Shown piece after piece: positions 9,362-18,777 of a DNA stretch of 64,000 nt. Source of the DNA: an uncultured Phocaeicola sp. (GTDB lineage Bacteria > Bacteroidota > Bacteroidia > Bacteroidales > Bacteroidaceae); assembly GCA_944320135.1 (NCBI GenBank), contig CALUGI010000002.1:62001-126000 (forward strand), read 5' to 3'. The position numbers and the translations under genes are program-made. The notes under the pieces were generated by a model. The model ran no database searches, was not told the DNA's origin, and saw only the letters and a list, made by a program, of their open reading frames with translations. Every line of letters begins with the position of its first letter. Position 1 is the first letter of the stretch.

Positions 9362-10335
9362 TATTCGTCCGTTCCGTCAATTGTGATAATCTTTCCGTTC
9401 TCATCGTACTGCAGTTCGCACACCTTCAAGCTGCGCAGCCAAGTCTTTCCTCCCGAAGGCACGCTGTCGTGGTGGAACAGATACCACTTCCCCTTGTACT
9501 CAATGATGCAGTGATGGGTAGTCCATCCCACTACCGGAGTCAGAATCACCCCTTGATAAACGAAAGGACCGTAAGGATTGTCACCCACAGCATAGCACAG
9601 CAGATGCGTGTCTCCCGTAGAATAAGAAAGATAATATTTCCCGTTGTATTTGTGCATCCATGAAGCCTCGAAGAAACGGTGAGGGTCGTCAGCCGCCAGA
9701 GGCTTTCCGTTTTCATCAACAATCGCTACCGGACGCGGTTCTTCCGCAAACTGCAACATATCGTCCGCAATCTTCACCACACGTCCCGGAAGAGCAGGTT
9801 CTCCTGCCGAGGGCAAGCATGGATTTTCTATCGCCTTGTTGTCACGATAACGCTGGAGCTGGCCTCCCCAGATGCCGCCGAAATACATATAGTGACTTCC
9901 GTCATCGTCACGGAACACGGCCGGGTCAATGCTGTAACTTCCTCTTATCGGATCGGGTTGGGGGACAAACGGGCCTTCGGGCTTGTCGCCGACAGCCACA
10001 CCCATACGGAAAATATCGTTCCGGTCTTTCATCGGGAAGTACATGTAATACTTGCCGTCTTTTTCCGCCACGTCGCAATCCCAAAGCTGGCGTCCGGCCC
10101 AAGGAACATCTTCCACAGCCAATACCACCCCGTGGTCTTTGATTTCTCCGTGCATGATGTCGTCGGTAGAAAAAACGTGATAGTCTTTCATGTTGAAGTG
10201 GTCGCCGTTATCGTTTTCAGGCACTCCGCTTTCCCAATCGTGGGAAGGATAAATATACACTTTCCCGTTGAACACGTGAACGGAAGGGTCGGCCATATAG
10301 TCGCCCGGCACCAAGTATCTTTTTTCTGTTTTCAT
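9361..10335 (-). CDS. Glycoside hydrolase GH43 (subfamily 1-like), cytoplasmic
   Basis: 324 residues without any signal peptide, so the enzyme is expected in the cytoplasm, acting on xylo-oligosaccharides brought in by the neighbouring symporter. The GH43 triad is visible: base Asp in DYMADPSVHVF, pKa-modulating Asp in YSIDPAVFRDDDG, acid Glu in HRFFEASWMHKYNG. The single five-bladed propeller has no accessory module. The order GH10-GH43-GH67 next to a symporter matches xylan loci of other Bacteroidales, where the equivalent enzyme acts as beta-xylosidase; arabinofuranosidase activity cannot be excluded. Confidence 0.92.
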   Translation of the reverse strand: MKTEKRYLVPGDYMADPSVHVFNGKVYIYPSHDWESGVPENDNGDHFNMKDYHVFSTDDIMHGEIKDHGVVLAVEDVPWAGRQLWDCDVAEKDGKYYMYFPMKDRNDIFRMGVAVGDKPEGPFVPQPDPIRGSYSIDPAVFRDDDGSHYMYFGGIWGGQLQRYRDNKAIENPCLPSAGEPALPGRVVKIADDMLQFAEEPRPVAIVDENGKPLAADDPHRFFEASWMHKYNGKYYLSYSTGDTHLLCYAVGDNPYGPFVYQGVILTPVVGWTTHHCIIEYKGKWYLFHHDSVPSGGKTWLRSLKVCELQYDENGKIITIDGTDE

Positions 10336-10361
10336 AAGATTGTAGATTGATTGTTATTTTT

Positions 10362-10444
10362 TTAGTTGACGAGGAGACGAGATGACGAGGAGACGAGGTT
10401 TTCAGTTTGCCTCCTTGCCGCCTCGTTATCTTGTCAATTCGTCA
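10362..10444. repeat. Tandem and inverted GACGAG-type repeat in an operon spacer
   Basis: Two copies of GACGAGGAGACGAG start at 10368 and 10384 (16-bp period). About 20 bases further on, degenerate versions of the same words appear in inverted orientation (minus strand TGACGAATTGACAAGATAACG), so the spacer between the GH10 stop and the GH43 start can fold into an imperfect hairpin. It may be an intercistronic mRNA stabiliser or processing site; the function is inference. Confidence 0.6.
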
Positions 10445-11545
10445 CTTTGAAAGCATTTCACTGACAAACGGTTTCGGATTGTAAGAGCGGTCGAAAAGCA
10501 GCGGATAATCGCGTCTTCCCTTCACCGGGAAATTGTTTTTCCAGGAGTTTTCGTCCGTCACCCCCCATGCGGTAACGCGCGTCACGATGTCGGCATGTTT
10601 CTCGAACAGATTAAAGAAACTCTTCATACGTTCGTTCCACTTCTTCGACACGTCTTCCGGAAGCCCGTCCGGATAAGGATTGAGAGCAGCCTCGTATGCC
10701 ACCTTATCGGAAACGTTGGCACTCTGCGACACGGTAGGAAGCGCACTCATGTCCCACTCCGTAATCATCACTTTCACCCCCTCGGCAGCAAAAGCAAGCA
10801 TACTTTTTTCAAAATCGGGAAGAGTCGGATAGTCCATTCCCATGTGACCTTGCATCCCCACCGCATCGATACGCATCCCTTTCGCCTTCAAACTTCTGAT
10901 GAGCTTGACAACTCCGTCGCGCCGACCTTTCACGTCCATGCCGTAGTCGTTGTAGTAAAGTTCCGCATCAGGATCGGCTTCGTGCGCATACTGAAACGCC
11001 AGCGGAATGAACTCTTCTCCCAATATTTCATAAAACTTGCTCTTGCGGTAAGAGCCGTCTTCCACGATGGCTTCGTTCACCACATCCCATCCTTTGATTT
11101 TGCCTTTATAACGTTTCACCACGGTGTAGATATGGTCTTTCATCCTTTGCTTCAACACTTCGGGCGAAACCGTTTTTCCTTCCTTGTCGGTAAAAAACCA
11201 TTCGGCGCACTGAGAATGCCATATCAGGCAATGTCCCGTAATGGCCATGCCGTACTTCTGCCCGAACTCCACAAACCTGTCAGCTTGCGTGAAATCATAA
11301 CGGTCTTCTTCCGGATGGACAACTTCGCATTTCATGCAGTTCTCCGCTACAACCGAGTTGAAGTGGCGGGCAATGATTTCCGTAGCCTTCGGTTCTTGTC
11401 CTTCTGTTTGCGGAACGTTGACCGCCACCCCCATCAGGAACTTGTCTTTCACCACGTCTTTCAGTCCAATCTGGCTTTGCCCTTCCACATTCTGGCAAGC
11501 CAAAGCAAGCACCGCCAGAGAAAATAATGTTTTTTTGACGTTCAT
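10442..11545 (-). CDS. Endo-1,4-beta-xylanase, GH10 (single module)
   Basis: 367 residues from the ATG at 11545 (MNVKKTLF). Upstream in-frame codons are rejected because they would bypass the signal peptide. The signal ends in LACQNVEGQ, so it could be a Cys-anchored or a soluble periplasmic protein; the lipobox is poor. GH10 signatures: HCLIWHSQ in strand 3, acid/base Glu158 in [12 protein letters not shown], nucleophile Glu263 in [10 protein letters not shown]. There is no CBM. In Bacteroidales xylan loci such short GH10 enzymes work in the periplasm on imported oligosaccharides, complementary to the surface GH10 at 30209-32491. Confidence 0.95.
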   Translation of the reverse strand: MNVKKTLFSLAVLALACQNVEGQSQIGLKDVVKDKFLMGVAVNVPQTEGQEPKATEIIARHFNSVVAENCMKCEVVHPEEDRYDFTQADRFVEFGQKYGMAITGHCLIWHSQCAEWFFTDKEGKTVSPEVLKQRMKDHIYTVVKRYKGKIKGWDVVNEAIVEDGSYRKSKFYEILGEEFIPLAFQYAHEADPDAELYYNDYGMDVKGRRDGVVKLIRSLKAKGMRIDAVGMQGHMGMDYPTLPDFEKSMLAFAAEGVKVMITEWDMSALPTVSQSANVSDKVAYEAALNPYPDGLPEDVSKKWNERMKSFFNLFEKHADIVTRVTAWGVTDENSWKNNFPVKGRRDYPLLFDRSYNPKPFVSEMLSK

Positions 11546-11570
11546 GGTTATTCTTTGTATTTTAATCTGG

Positions 11571-13064
11571 TTAATAATCGCTTCTGCTTCTCCGCTCGGC
11601 AAGTTCTGCCTGCATCTTCTCGTTATATTGTTTAGAAATCGGATAGAAAAGCAACGCCACGACTCCCACAAAGAAGGTAGCTGCCGGAATCAAGCTGGAA
11701 GAAAGCACGATGCCCTCGATAGCAGTCTCGCTCTGCACCTGTCCGATTCCCGACACGTATCCGAATCCGGAAAGCAGGAATCCGAGAATAGCGCCCCCTA
11801 CTCCCAGTCCGGCTTTCAGCGCAAACACCACACCGGAGAACACGAACCCTGTCGCACGACGGTAATGTATGTATTCCGAATGGTCGGCCACATCGGCAAT
11901 CATCGCCCAGAGCAAAGGCACGGTCGGCGCGTATGCCAGACTCTTCAGCACGTTCAAAACGAATATCATCTCAATATCCTGCTTGCCGGGGAAATAAAAC
12001 AAAGCTGTGAAAACGGAAGTCAAAGTCAGGCACACGATAAAAGTCTTCTTCTTTCCGTACTTGTTCGCCAAATAGTTAGACAAAAGAATCACTCCAAGGA
12101 ACTGCACCAACGCTCCCACCATGTTAAACACTCCGAATCCCACCTCGTATGCCTTGTCGGACGAAGAAACGATCAGCCCGAACGCATTCAAAATATGGTA
12201 GCCTACAGAAGTATTGTCCGCTGAAGCCAGTCCGATATTCTCAAGAAACGCATAAAGCGAATTGGCATCCACGTAATTCTCAAAATAATAGTTCATCGCG
12301 CTTCCCCACATGGCCAACGTAATAAACACGAACAAGGTAAGCACGAACATGGCGCGCCAAGGCACACTCGAAAAAATGTCTTTTATATCCTGACGGGTAT
12401 TGTTCTGTTGTTTGGCAGGCGGAACGATGCGCTCTTTCGTTGAGAAGAATACGAACAGCAAAAACACGAAGCCAACCGCCGCAAACAGCGATATGGTGCA
12501 TAGCCAACCGTGCCCTTTGTCTCCCCCATCGGAAAACTTGTTGACCAAAGGCAACGTCAGCCCCTGAACTACAAACTGAGCAATGGTAGAGAAGACAAAT
12601 CGAATAGACGTAATGCTGGTGCGTTCCTTTATGTCTGCCGACATCACTCCCCCCAACGAAGAATAGGGAGTATTGTTGAAAGAATACATCGTCATCAGCA
12701 ACGTGTATGAAATGGTAGCATAAAGAGCTACCAATCCTTTGTCTTCAATGCCCGGATTGTAGAAGGCCAGCACGTAGAAAACCATAAAGGGAAGAGCAGT
12801 CCACAACACCCACGGACGGTATTTTCCCCAACGTGTGTTAGTTCGATCTGACAAGATTCCCACAGTAGGGTCAACGAATGCGTCGACGATTCGGGCGATA
12901 AGCATCACTGTTCCCGCTATCGCTCCCTCCAGCCCGAACACGTCCGTATAGAACTTGGTCTGATAAATCATCATCATCTGGAATACCAGATTGGCCGAGC
13001 AATCGCCCAGTGCATATCCGACCTTTTCAGGCAATGAAACTTTTTGACTTTGAATTGCGTTCAT
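11571..13064 (-). CDS. GPH-family (MFS) sugar:cation symporter
   Basis: 497 residues with about 12 hydrophobic segments and the GPH/MelB signature region [24 protein letters not shown] split around residues 57-80 (Asp-rich helix 2 followed by the loop 2-3 RWGKYRPW). Family members carry glycosides into the cytoplasm with Na+ or H+. The operon context between acetylesterase and GH10 indicates xylo-oligosaccharides or aldouronic products as cargo, feeding the leaderless GH43. The spacing to GH10 is 25 bases, and the esterase gene stops 14 bases upstream of its ATG, so it is clearly part of one transcript. Confidence 0.92.
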   Translation of the reverse strand: MNAIQSQKVSLPEKVGYALGDCSANLVFQMMMIYQTKFYTDVFGLEGAIAGTVMLIARIVDAFVDPTVGILSDRTNTRWGKYRPWVLWTALPFMVFYVLAFYNPGIEDKGLVALYATISYTLLMTMYSFNNTPYSSLGGVMSADIKERTSITSIRFVFSTIAQFVVQGLTLPLVNKFSDGGDKGHGWLCTISLFAAVGFVFLLFVFFSTKERIVPPAKQQNNTRQDIKDIFSSVPWRAMFVLTLFVFITLAMWGSAMNYYFENYVDANSLYAFLENIGLASADNTSVGYHILNAFGLIVSSSDKAYEVGFGVFNMVGALVQFLGVILLSNYLANKYGKKKTFIVCLTLTSVFTALFYFPGKQDIEMIFVLNVLKSLAYAPTVPLLWAMIADVADHSEYIHYRRATGFVFSGVVFALKAGLGVGGAILGFLLSGFGYVSGIGQVQSETAIEGIVLSSSLIPAATFFVGVVALLFYPISKQYNEKMQAELAERRSRSDY

Positions 13065-13078
13065 GGTATCATTATAAA

Positions 13079-14716
13079 TTAATAGTCTTTGCTTTGCTTC
13101 AATATGGCGGCTGCAAGCCGGGCGGCCGCCGTTTTCTTGTCAAGCGGATGGATGTCGTTCCATTCACCCGTATCGCTGTTCTTTATCAGCACAGCGTGAG
13201 GGATAATTCTCGCCGCTTCCGCCTGCTGCATCTGGAGTTGCGTCCAAGACTTCCTTCCCGGATTGTCCTCTTTCATGAAACTTGCAAGCTCGATGATGTA
13301 GAACGGAAGTTCCGCATCCCCGAACAGACTCCTCCAGTCTGCCGCGAGGGTCTTGAGCAGGGAAGCGTATTCCTGCCATTTCCCTACATTTGATTCTCCT
13401 TGGTACCATACGGCACATTTGAACTTCCAATTCTTCAACGGAGCAATCATGCCGTTATAGAGTCCGACGGGAAGGCAATGGAATGCCGTGCTCGACGGAG
13501 AAGAAGGCATCTCCGTACCGACCGAATGCTTCCAGTCACCCTCAAGGCTGACTTCGCACTGCCCGCAAATCAGTTTGTAGGGCTTTTCCTCCACAAACGA
13601 CGGGAAGCCCCCGTTGCTGACCAGCCGAACAGTAACCTGGTTTCTGCCTGCTTTCAGGATTCCGGCAGGCACCTTGTAGATACGGGGAGGATATTGATAG
13701 GCAGTCGTTCCCACAAACGTTCCGTTAACGAAAACCGAATCGGCATCTACGATACATCCCATCCGAAGAACGGCTTCCTGCCCCTCCCATGCGGAAGGAA
13801 CCTCCACCGTTTTGCGGAACCAATGCGAACCGTTCACCGGCCTCCACCCGTTTGTCGCCCAGCCGCGCGAAAACAAACCGACTGTCTCCCATGCGGAATC
13901 ATCGTAATCTTCCGCATACCACGGAATTGGACTGTGCAATCCCCGGTCGGTAGCGTAAAGCGTATATTGCCATTCCCGCTGAAGCATTTGCTCTGCTTTC
14001 CGGATTTGGGCAACGAGTTCGTCCGACTCGTACATCTCTTTCCGGTGTATATAGGAAGGAAAATCTTTCAACCCGCCTTCACTTATCCAGGCTTCGATGG
14101 GCGTTCCTCCCCAACTTGAGTTGACGATGCCCACCGGTATGCCGGTCTTTTCATAAAGTTCCTTCGCCATAAAATAGCACAAAGCGCCGTATTGCATCAC
14201 GTTCTTCCGCGTCAACGGCTTCCACTCCGCCTTCTTGATGTCGGTTTGACAGGCATTGAAATCATAGCAGTAAGGCACTTTCAGATAATGTATCTGCGTA
14301 TTCTCGTATGCGTTCACCTCATCGGCATATTTGTCCATGACGCGCGACACCATCAGCTCCATGTTCGACTGCCCCGAACACAGGAACACGTTTCCCACCA
14401 GAATGTCCTTGACAACAAGCTCGTTGATTTGCATCGTATAAGGGCCGCCCGGCTTGCAGGCCGGAAGGGTAATCCGCCATTCGCCGGATTCATCCGCCGC
14501 AGTCCGATACTTCCTGTCCAAAAAAGTGACGTTCACTTCTCCGCAGCTGTCGGTTTTCCCCCATATCGTTACGGGAGTTCCATGCTGCAGCACCATCCCG
14601 TCTGAAATAAGGTTCGGCAAAACGGTCTTGGCTTCGCCTGTAACGAAACCTGCCATACACAGAACAACCAACCCCAAACAACGATGCAATATAGCTTTAC
14701 CTGTACGAACGTTCAT
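13079..14716 (-). CDS. Sialate-O-acetylesterase (SASA) family acetylxylan esterase
   Basis: 545 residues with an N-terminal signal peptide. The SGNH-type nucleophile Ser117 lies in LCSGQSNMEL and the Asp/His pair in NDIHPLDKKTAAARLA near the C-terminus. Residues about 290-400 form an inserted beta-sandwich like the sugar-binding jelly roll of beta-galactosidases (HWFRKTVEVPSAW, DADSVFVNGTFVG). The architecture resembles CE20-type acetylxylan esterases. Being the first gene of the xylan operon, it most likely removes O-acetyl groups from xylo-oligosaccharides in the periplasm rather than acting on sialic acid. The substrate is inferred from context. Confidence 0.88.
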   Translation of the reverse strand: MNVRTGKAILHRCLGLVVLCMAGFVTGEAKTVLPNLISDGMVLQHGTPVTIWGKTDSCGEVNVTFLDRKYRTAADESGEWRITLPACKPGGPYTMQINELVVKDILVGNVFLCSGQSNMELMVSRVMDKYADEVNAYENTQIHYLKVPYCYDFNACQTDIKKAEWKPLTRKNVMQYGALCYFMAKELYEKTGIPVGIVNSSWGGTPIEAWISEGGLKDFPSYIHRKEMYESDELVAQIRKAEQMLQREWQYTLYATDRGLHSPIPWYAEDYDDSAWETVGLFSRGWATNGWRPVNGSHWFRKTVEVPSAWEGQEAVLRMGCIVDADSVFVNGTFVGTTAYQYPPRIYKVPAGILKAGRNQVTVRLVSNGGFPSFVEEKPYKLICGQCEVSLEGDWKHSVGTEMPSSPSSTAFHCLPVGLYNGMIAPLKNWKFKCAVWYQGESNVGKWQEYASLLKTLAADWRSLFGDAELPFYIIELASFMKEDNPGRKSWTQLQMQQAEAARIIPHAVLIKNSDTGEWNDIHPLDKKTAAARLAAAILKQSKDY

Positions 14717-14756
14717 AGATTTATGTTTTTAAGGTTTTCATCGATTTTCAGCAACA

Positions 14757-14764
14757 CAAAGGTA
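14757..14764 (-). promoter_or_regulatory. Candidate -7 box of the esterase-symporter-GH10-GH43-GH67 operon
   Basis: Minus strand TACCTTTG (TAnnTTTG), 40 bases upstream of the esterase ATG; a TTGGGG about 22 bases further upstream may be the -33 element. All five genes follow with spacings of at most about 106 bases. Confidence 0.6.
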
Positions 14765-14836
14765 GCCCATTGCCACATAAAAGCCCCAACTTGTTGCTTC
14801 CAAGTCATTTGTTTATGTTCCGAAACCGTCAGATTT

Positions 14837-14842
14837 GTTACA
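14837..14842 (-). promoter_or_regulatory. Candidate operator TGTAAC (xylan operon 1)
   Basis: Minus strand reads TTTTGTAACAAATCTG; the TGTAAC core lies 72 bases upstream of the -7 box. The same core in the same orientation occurs upstream of the two other xylan operon promoters at 18998 and 37954. Binding by a regulator is inference. Confidence 0.35.
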
Positions 14843-14890
14843 AAAGCTATTGATTTTATTACATCACTTCCAGCGGAAGCCTCCAAAAGA

Positions 14891-14935
14891 GAATGCGCCG
14901 GAGCGAAACGCACATCGTTCCGTTCCGGCGCATTC
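14891..14935 (-). terminator. Hairpin downstream of the flavodiiron gene
   Basis: GAATGCGCCGGA and TCCGGCGCATTC are a perfect 12-bp inverted repeat with a 21-base loop, located 27 bases after the stop of the flavodiiron gene. On the minus strand it is followed by a short pyrimidine run (TCTTTT), so it may terminate that transcript; its GC-rich words also resemble the other intergenic GC-rich segments of this window. Confidence 0.55.
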
Positions 14936-14961
14936 CGCCCGTCCAAACCGGCATTTGCCGC

Positions 14962-16152
14962 TTATTTTCTGTCAGCCTTCAAACGGTCAGCCATCGCTTT
15001 GGCAAGCTCTCTTGCCTGCGCATAGTTGTCGGCCTTCATGCTCTGTTTCATCTCCACGGGGTTGCCCACCGTTTCAAACTTCAGCTTCTCGGCATACTCG
15101 CCCAACTTCTTGACGGCCGCGCTCGCCCATGTGTACGAGCCGAAATAGCCGAAGATGCGGTTTTTCATTTCGCGTCCGGCCACCTTGCCGAGCAGAGCCT
15201 CCATCTCCGGATACAGGTGCATGTTGTAGGTGGTGCATCCCACGATCAAGCCTTTGTATCTGAAGATGTCGGACAGGATGTACGAGTGGTGGGTGTGCGA
15301 AACGTTGTGGAGGACGATGTTCCTGATGCCTTCCTTGCTCAATTCTTCGGCGATGGTTTCGGCAAGCTCTTCCGTGTTGCCGTACATGGTGCCGTAAGCG
15401 ATGACCACTCCCTTTTCGGCCTCATAGCGGCTCATCCGGTCGTACAGGCCCACCACTTGCGGAATCTTCTCTTCCCACACCGGGCCGTGCGTCGGACAAA
15501 TCATCTTGACGGGGAGGCCGCCGCATTTCTGCAAAGCCTTCTGCACAGGATTGCCGAACTTCCCTACGATATTCGAATAGTAGCGGCGCATTTCGCCCCA
15601 ATAAATGTCCGTATTGATGTTTTTGTCGACGCATCCCCCGTTGAGCGCGCCGAAACATCCGAACGCATCTCCCGAAAACAGAATGCCTTCCGTTTCGTCG
15701 AAAGTAACCATCGTTTCGGGCCAATGCACCATCGGAATCAAGTAGAAACGCAGGTTGTGGTGTCCCAACTTCAGGAAATCGCCCTCGCCCACCACGTAGC
15801 GTTCGCCCGTCACGCCGTAATATCCTTCCACCATGTCGAAGGTCTTCTTGTTGCCCACCAGCACGATTTCCGGATAATATTTCTTGATGAGCGCGATAGA
15901 GCCCGAATGGTCCGGCTCCATGTGGTTGATGATGAGATAATCGATCTTCCGGTCGCCGATAACGCTGCGGATTTTCTTCAGATACGTCTCGAAGAACGCC
16001 ACGTCTACGGTGTCCACCAGTGCCACCATGTCATCGTCGGCAATCAGATAAGAATTGTAAGACACGCCGTAAGGCAACGGCCACAGATTCTCGAACAATG
16101 CTTTTGTCCGGTCGTTCACACCTACATAATGAACTTTTCCTTTAATTTCCAT
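14962..16152 (-). CDS. fprA: Flavodiiron protein (FprA family)
   Basis: 396 residues. The N-terminal metallo-beta-lactamase-like domain (about 1-245) carries the diiron ligands, including the H-x-E-x-D-H pattern in NHMEPDHSGS, HWPETMVTF and the CPTHGPVW motif. The C-terminal flavodoxin domain (about 250-395) begins VVIAYGTMYGNTEELAE with the FMN phosphate loop. Such proteins reduce O2 to water and/or NO to N2O using electrons from rubredoxin or related carriers, protecting anaerobes. It follows the radical SAM gene by 17 bases and is likely co-transcribed. O2 versus NO preference cannot be told. Confidence 0.93.
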   Translation of the reverse strand: MEIKGKVHYVGVNDRTKALFENLWPLPYGVSYNSYLIADDDMVALVDTVDVAFFETYLKKIRSVIGDRKIDYLIINHMEPDHSGSIALIKKYYPEIVLVGNKKTFDMVEGYYGVTGERYVVGEGDFLKLGHHNLRFYLIPMVHWPETMVTFDETEGILFSGDAFGCFGALNGGCVDKNINTDIYWGEMRRYYSNIVGKFGNPVQKALQKCGGLPVKMICPTHGPVWEEKIPQVVGLYDRMSRYEAEKGVVIAYGTMYGNTEELAETIAEELSKEGIRNIVLHNVSHTHHSYILSDIFRYKGLIVGCTTYNMHLYPEMEALLGKVAGREMKNRIFGYFGSYTWASAAVKKLGEYAEKLKFETVGNPVEMKQSMKADNYAQARELAKAMADRLKADRK

Positions 16153-16169
16153 ATTGCGAATTGTTGTGT

Positions 16170-17105
16170 TTAGATATCACGTCGGTAATATTTTCCTTGC
16201 CAGGTGTCGCGCTCTTTCATGCGCTTCTTCACCTTTTCTGTAAACTCATAGTTCTTCAGCCCCCAGTCGGGAGCAATGAGCAGTTCTTTCGGAGATTGCG
16301 ACACGAAACGCTCTATCACGATGTCAGGGCGGAGCCGCTCCACATAATCGATTGCCAGGTCGACATATTCGTCGGCTTCATACAGGCGGAAACGTTCGGG
16401 ATGTTCTGCATATTCCTGCGCCATCTTCGTACCCCTCACCAACTGCAGCTGGTGGAGCTTGAGCGTGTTGAGAGGCAGAGCCGATATTTTCTTTTCCGCC
16501 TGCCCTATCATGTTTTCTCTCGTTTCGCCCGGCAATCCCAAAATGACGTGCCCTCCGGCGAGTATGCCTCTGGCGGATGTCCGCTCCACCGCATCTGCCG
16601 TACACTCGAACGTATGCCCCCGGTTAATCCGCCTCAAAGTAGCGTTGTCTGCCGACTCGATTCCGTATTCGACAAGCAGGAAAGTCTGCCGGTTCAACGT
16701 CTCCAGATAGTCGAGCAACGAATCGGGCATACAGTCGGGGCGCGTGCCGATTACCAGTCCCACCACATTCTCCACGTCCAGCGCCTCTTCATACATGCTT
16801 TTCAGCGTTTCCAGTCCGGCGTAAGTGTTGGTGTATGCCTGGAAGTAGGCCAGATACTTCATCTGCGGATATTTCCTCGCGAAGAATGCCGCCCCGTCGC
16901 GGACCTGCTGTCCGACAGGCTTTCCGGCGCTGCAATACGAAGGGTTGAAAGTCTGGTTGTTGCAGTACGTACACCCTCCATAGCCTTTCGTTCCGTCCCT
17001 GTTGGGACAGGTGAACCCCGCATTGACCGATATTTTCTGTATCTTGCACGGAAAATGCGAAGCCATGAATCCGGAGAAATCGTTGTAGCGCGTCCGTTCG
17101 TCCAT
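16170..17105 (-). CDS. yhcC: Radical SAM protein, YhcC/TIGR01212 family
   Basis: 311 residues. The radical SAM cluster motif appears as CPNRDGTKGYGGCTYC near residue 30, the longer-spaced cysteine arrangement of this family, followed by the S-adenosylmethionine-binding strand YLAYFQAYTNTYA and the PLNTLKLHQLQLVRGT region. The family is widespread and conserved but its reaction has not been firmly established as far as I know. It has its own candidate promoter and precedes fprA. Confidence 0.9.
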   Translation of the reverse strand: MDERTRYNDFSGFMASHFPCKIQKISVNAGFTCPNRDGTKGYGGCTYCNNQTFNPSYCSAGKPVGQQVRDGAAFFARKYPQMKYLAYFQAYTNTYAGLETLKSMYEEALDVENVVGLVIGTRPDCMPDSLLDYLETLNRQTFLLVEYGIESADNATLRRINRGHTFECTADAVERTSARGILAGGHVILGLPGETRENMIGQAEKKISALPLNTLKLHQLQLVRGTKMAQEYAEHPERFRLYEADEYVDLAIDYVERLRPDIVIERFVSQSPKELLIAPDWGLKNYEFTEKVKKRMKERDTWQGKYYRRDI

Positions 17106-17128
17106 CGTTCCCTTCTTTTTTTCGGGTG

Positions 17129-17136
17129 CAAAGATA
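17129..17136 (-). promoter_or_regulatory. Candidate -7 box of yhcC-fprA
   Basis: Minus strand TATCTTTG, 24 bases upstream of the yhcC ATG at 17105. Confidence 0.5.
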
Positions 17137-17192
17137 GTCTTTTTTCACGGAAGCACAAAGGCTTTTCCCGATTATGGCATACGCCCGCACGG

Positions 17193-18056
17193 TCAGTCCT
17201 TCGCCTGATGTACAGTAAGTTGCGGGAAGGGGAAGCCGATGCCTTTCCGGTTGAACGTATCGTAGATTTTCTGGTTCATGTCGAAATACACGTCCCAGTA
17301 GTCTCCCGACTTAGCCCACGCACGCACCACGATGTCTACGCTGCTGGCCGACAAAGCTTTCAGGGCGATGAGCGGAGCCGGGTCTTTCAGTATGCGCGCA
17401 TCGGCCTCTATCAGCTCCGCGAGCACTCCCTTCACCTTGTCCACGTCTTCTCCGTATTCAATCCCGATCACCCACTCCGCGCGCCGCATGTTCTGCTTGC
17501 TGTAGTTGGTGATGGCGTTGCTGCTGAGCACTCCGTTGGGGACGTAGATAATCTTGTTGTCGAGCGTGGCGAGCACGGTGTGGAAAATCTGTATCTCCCT
17601 GACGGTTCCGCTCACGTCGGCCGTTTCCGTATCGATGTAGTCGCCCACCTTGAACGGCTTGAACACCAAGATAATCAGCCCTCCGGCAAAGTTCGAAAGG
17701 TTGCCGGACAGGGCCATGCCGACCGCAACTCCGGCAGAAGCCAGGAGAGCCGCAAAGCTGGTGGTCTCGATTCCCAGACGGCTGATGACGGCAAAAGCGA
17801 GAATCAGGTTCAGCAGGATGCTGAGCAGGCTTTTCAAGAAGGTTTCCACGCTCACCTCCAGCTTGCGCTTCTGGATTATCTTGCTCACCAGACGGTTGAT
17901 TTGCCTGATGATGAAGCGTCCGATCACGAAAATCAGCACGGCGCCGATGATGTCTTTCCCTGCGTCGATGCCCCAATTGACCAGTTTTTCAAGAACCGCC
18001 TCCACATTGATTTTCGACGAGGCTTCCAATAACATGATGTGTAGTGTAGATAGCAT
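17193..18056 (-). CDS. mscS: Small-conductance mechanosensitive channel MscS
   Basis: 287 residues. An N-terminal amphipathic stretch, then about three membrane helices (DIIGAVLIFVIGRFIIRQI; LLSILLNLILAFAVISRLG; the pore helix with the Gly/Ala-rich pattern GVAVGMALSGNLSNFAGG), then the MscS beta domain (FKPFKVGDYIDTETADVSGT) and the cytoplasmic cage. It releases solutes on hypo-osmotic shock. Length matches the E. coli protein. It follows the YciO-like gene by 20 bases. Confidence 0.95.
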   Translation of the reverse strand: MLSTLHIMLLEASSKINVEAVLEKLVNWGIDAGKDIIGAVLIFVIGRFIIRQINRLVSKIIQKRKLEVSVETFLKSLLSILLNLILAFAVISRLGIETTSFAALLASAGVAVGMALSGNLSNFAGGLIILVFKPFKVGDYIDTETADVSGTVREIQIFHTVLATLDNKIIYVPNGVLSSNAITNYSKQNMRRAEWVIGIEYGEDVDKVKGVLAELIEADARILKDPAPLIALKALSASSVDIVVRAWAKSGDYWDVYFDMNQKIYDTFNRKGIGFPFPQLTVHQAKD

Positions 18057-18076
18057 ATTGCGTAACGTTAAAAATA

Positions 18077-18688
18077 TTATTCTTCCAGCTGCCCCTTTCC
18101 GTAGCGGACGATTTCCGGAATGTCTTCACAACAATTTATCACGGTAGAAGGTTCGATGCCGCCGATTCCGCCGTCTATCACCAGATCCACCTTCTCTCCG
18201 AACTTCTCGTCAATCAGCTCCGGGTCGGTCACGTATTCCGTATCCTCCCCCTCTCCGAGCGGAAGCGTGGTGGTGAGCAGCGGAGCGCCGAGCGCGCGGC
18301 ATATCTCCCTCGCTATCGGATTGTCGGGCACGCGGATTCCCACCTCCTTCCTGTTGCGGAAAATCTTCGGCAAACGGCTGTCTGCATTGAGGATGAACGT
18401 GAAAGGTCCCGGCAGGTTTCTCTTCATCAGCTTGAAAGTGGCGTTGTTCACCCGCGCGTATTCGCTGATATTGCTCAGGTCGTAGCAGATAATCGAGAGG
18501 TTGGGCTTGCGCGGATCGATGCCCTTCATCCTGCAAATGCGCTCGATGGGCCTTTCCTTCAGTGCATGGCATCCGATGGCATACATCGTGTCGGTCGGGT
18601 AAATGATGATTCCTCCCTCGTTCAGGATGTCCGTCACCCGGCCGATGTCTTTCGGGTTGTTGTTTTTAGAGTACAGTTTGAGTATCAT
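18077..18688 (-). CDS. yciO: YrdC/Sua5 domain protein, YciO-like
   Basis: 203 residues from the ATG at 18688; a longer frame is rejected because a TAATTTTG promoter box lies inside it. The single YrdC domain shows IIYPTDTMYAIGC, the nucleotide pocket FTFILNADSRLPK and GIRVPDNPIAREI. Those features and the 'CRMKGIDPRKPNLS' stretch resemble the YciO branch more than TsaC, which makes threonylcarbamoyl-adenylate for tRNA t6A. Databases often label such proteins L-threonylcarbamoyladenylate synthase; whether this one makes t6A is uncertain. Confidence 0.82.
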   Translation of the reverse strand: MILKLYSKNNNPKDIGRVTDILNEGGIIIYPTDTMYAIGCHALKERPIERICRMKGIDPRKPNLSIICYDLSNISEYARVNNATFKLMKRNLPGPFTFILNADSRLPKIFRNRKEVGIRVPDNPIAREICRALGAPLLTTTLPLGEGEDTEYVTDPELIDEKFGEKVDLVIDGGIGGIEPSTVINCCEDIPEIVRYGKGQLEE

Positions 18689-18721
18689 GCTTGCGCGTGC
18701 GGAGATGTGACTTCGCGGGCG

Positions 18722-18729
18722 CAAAATTA
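18722..18729 (-). promoter_or_regulatory. Candidate -7 box of yciO-mscS
   Basis: Minus strand TAATTTTG, 34 bases upstream of the ATG at 18688; supports that start codon. Confidence 0.5.
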
Positions 18730-18777
18730 CAAATTTATTCGTCAAAGAAAGCATACGGGCGCGTTTTTATAAAAGGC

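Noticed and set aside
14893..16173. Long plus-strand open frame opposite fprA
   Set aside because: Antisense shadow of the flavodiiron gene; composition is His/Val/Phe-rich as expected for a reverse reading.
16161..18032. Very long open frame on the plus strand opposite yhcC and mscS (623 codons)
   Set aside because: Its product has no recognisable domain or signal and is fully antisense to two well-identified proteins; long antisense frames arise from the GC-rich third positions here.
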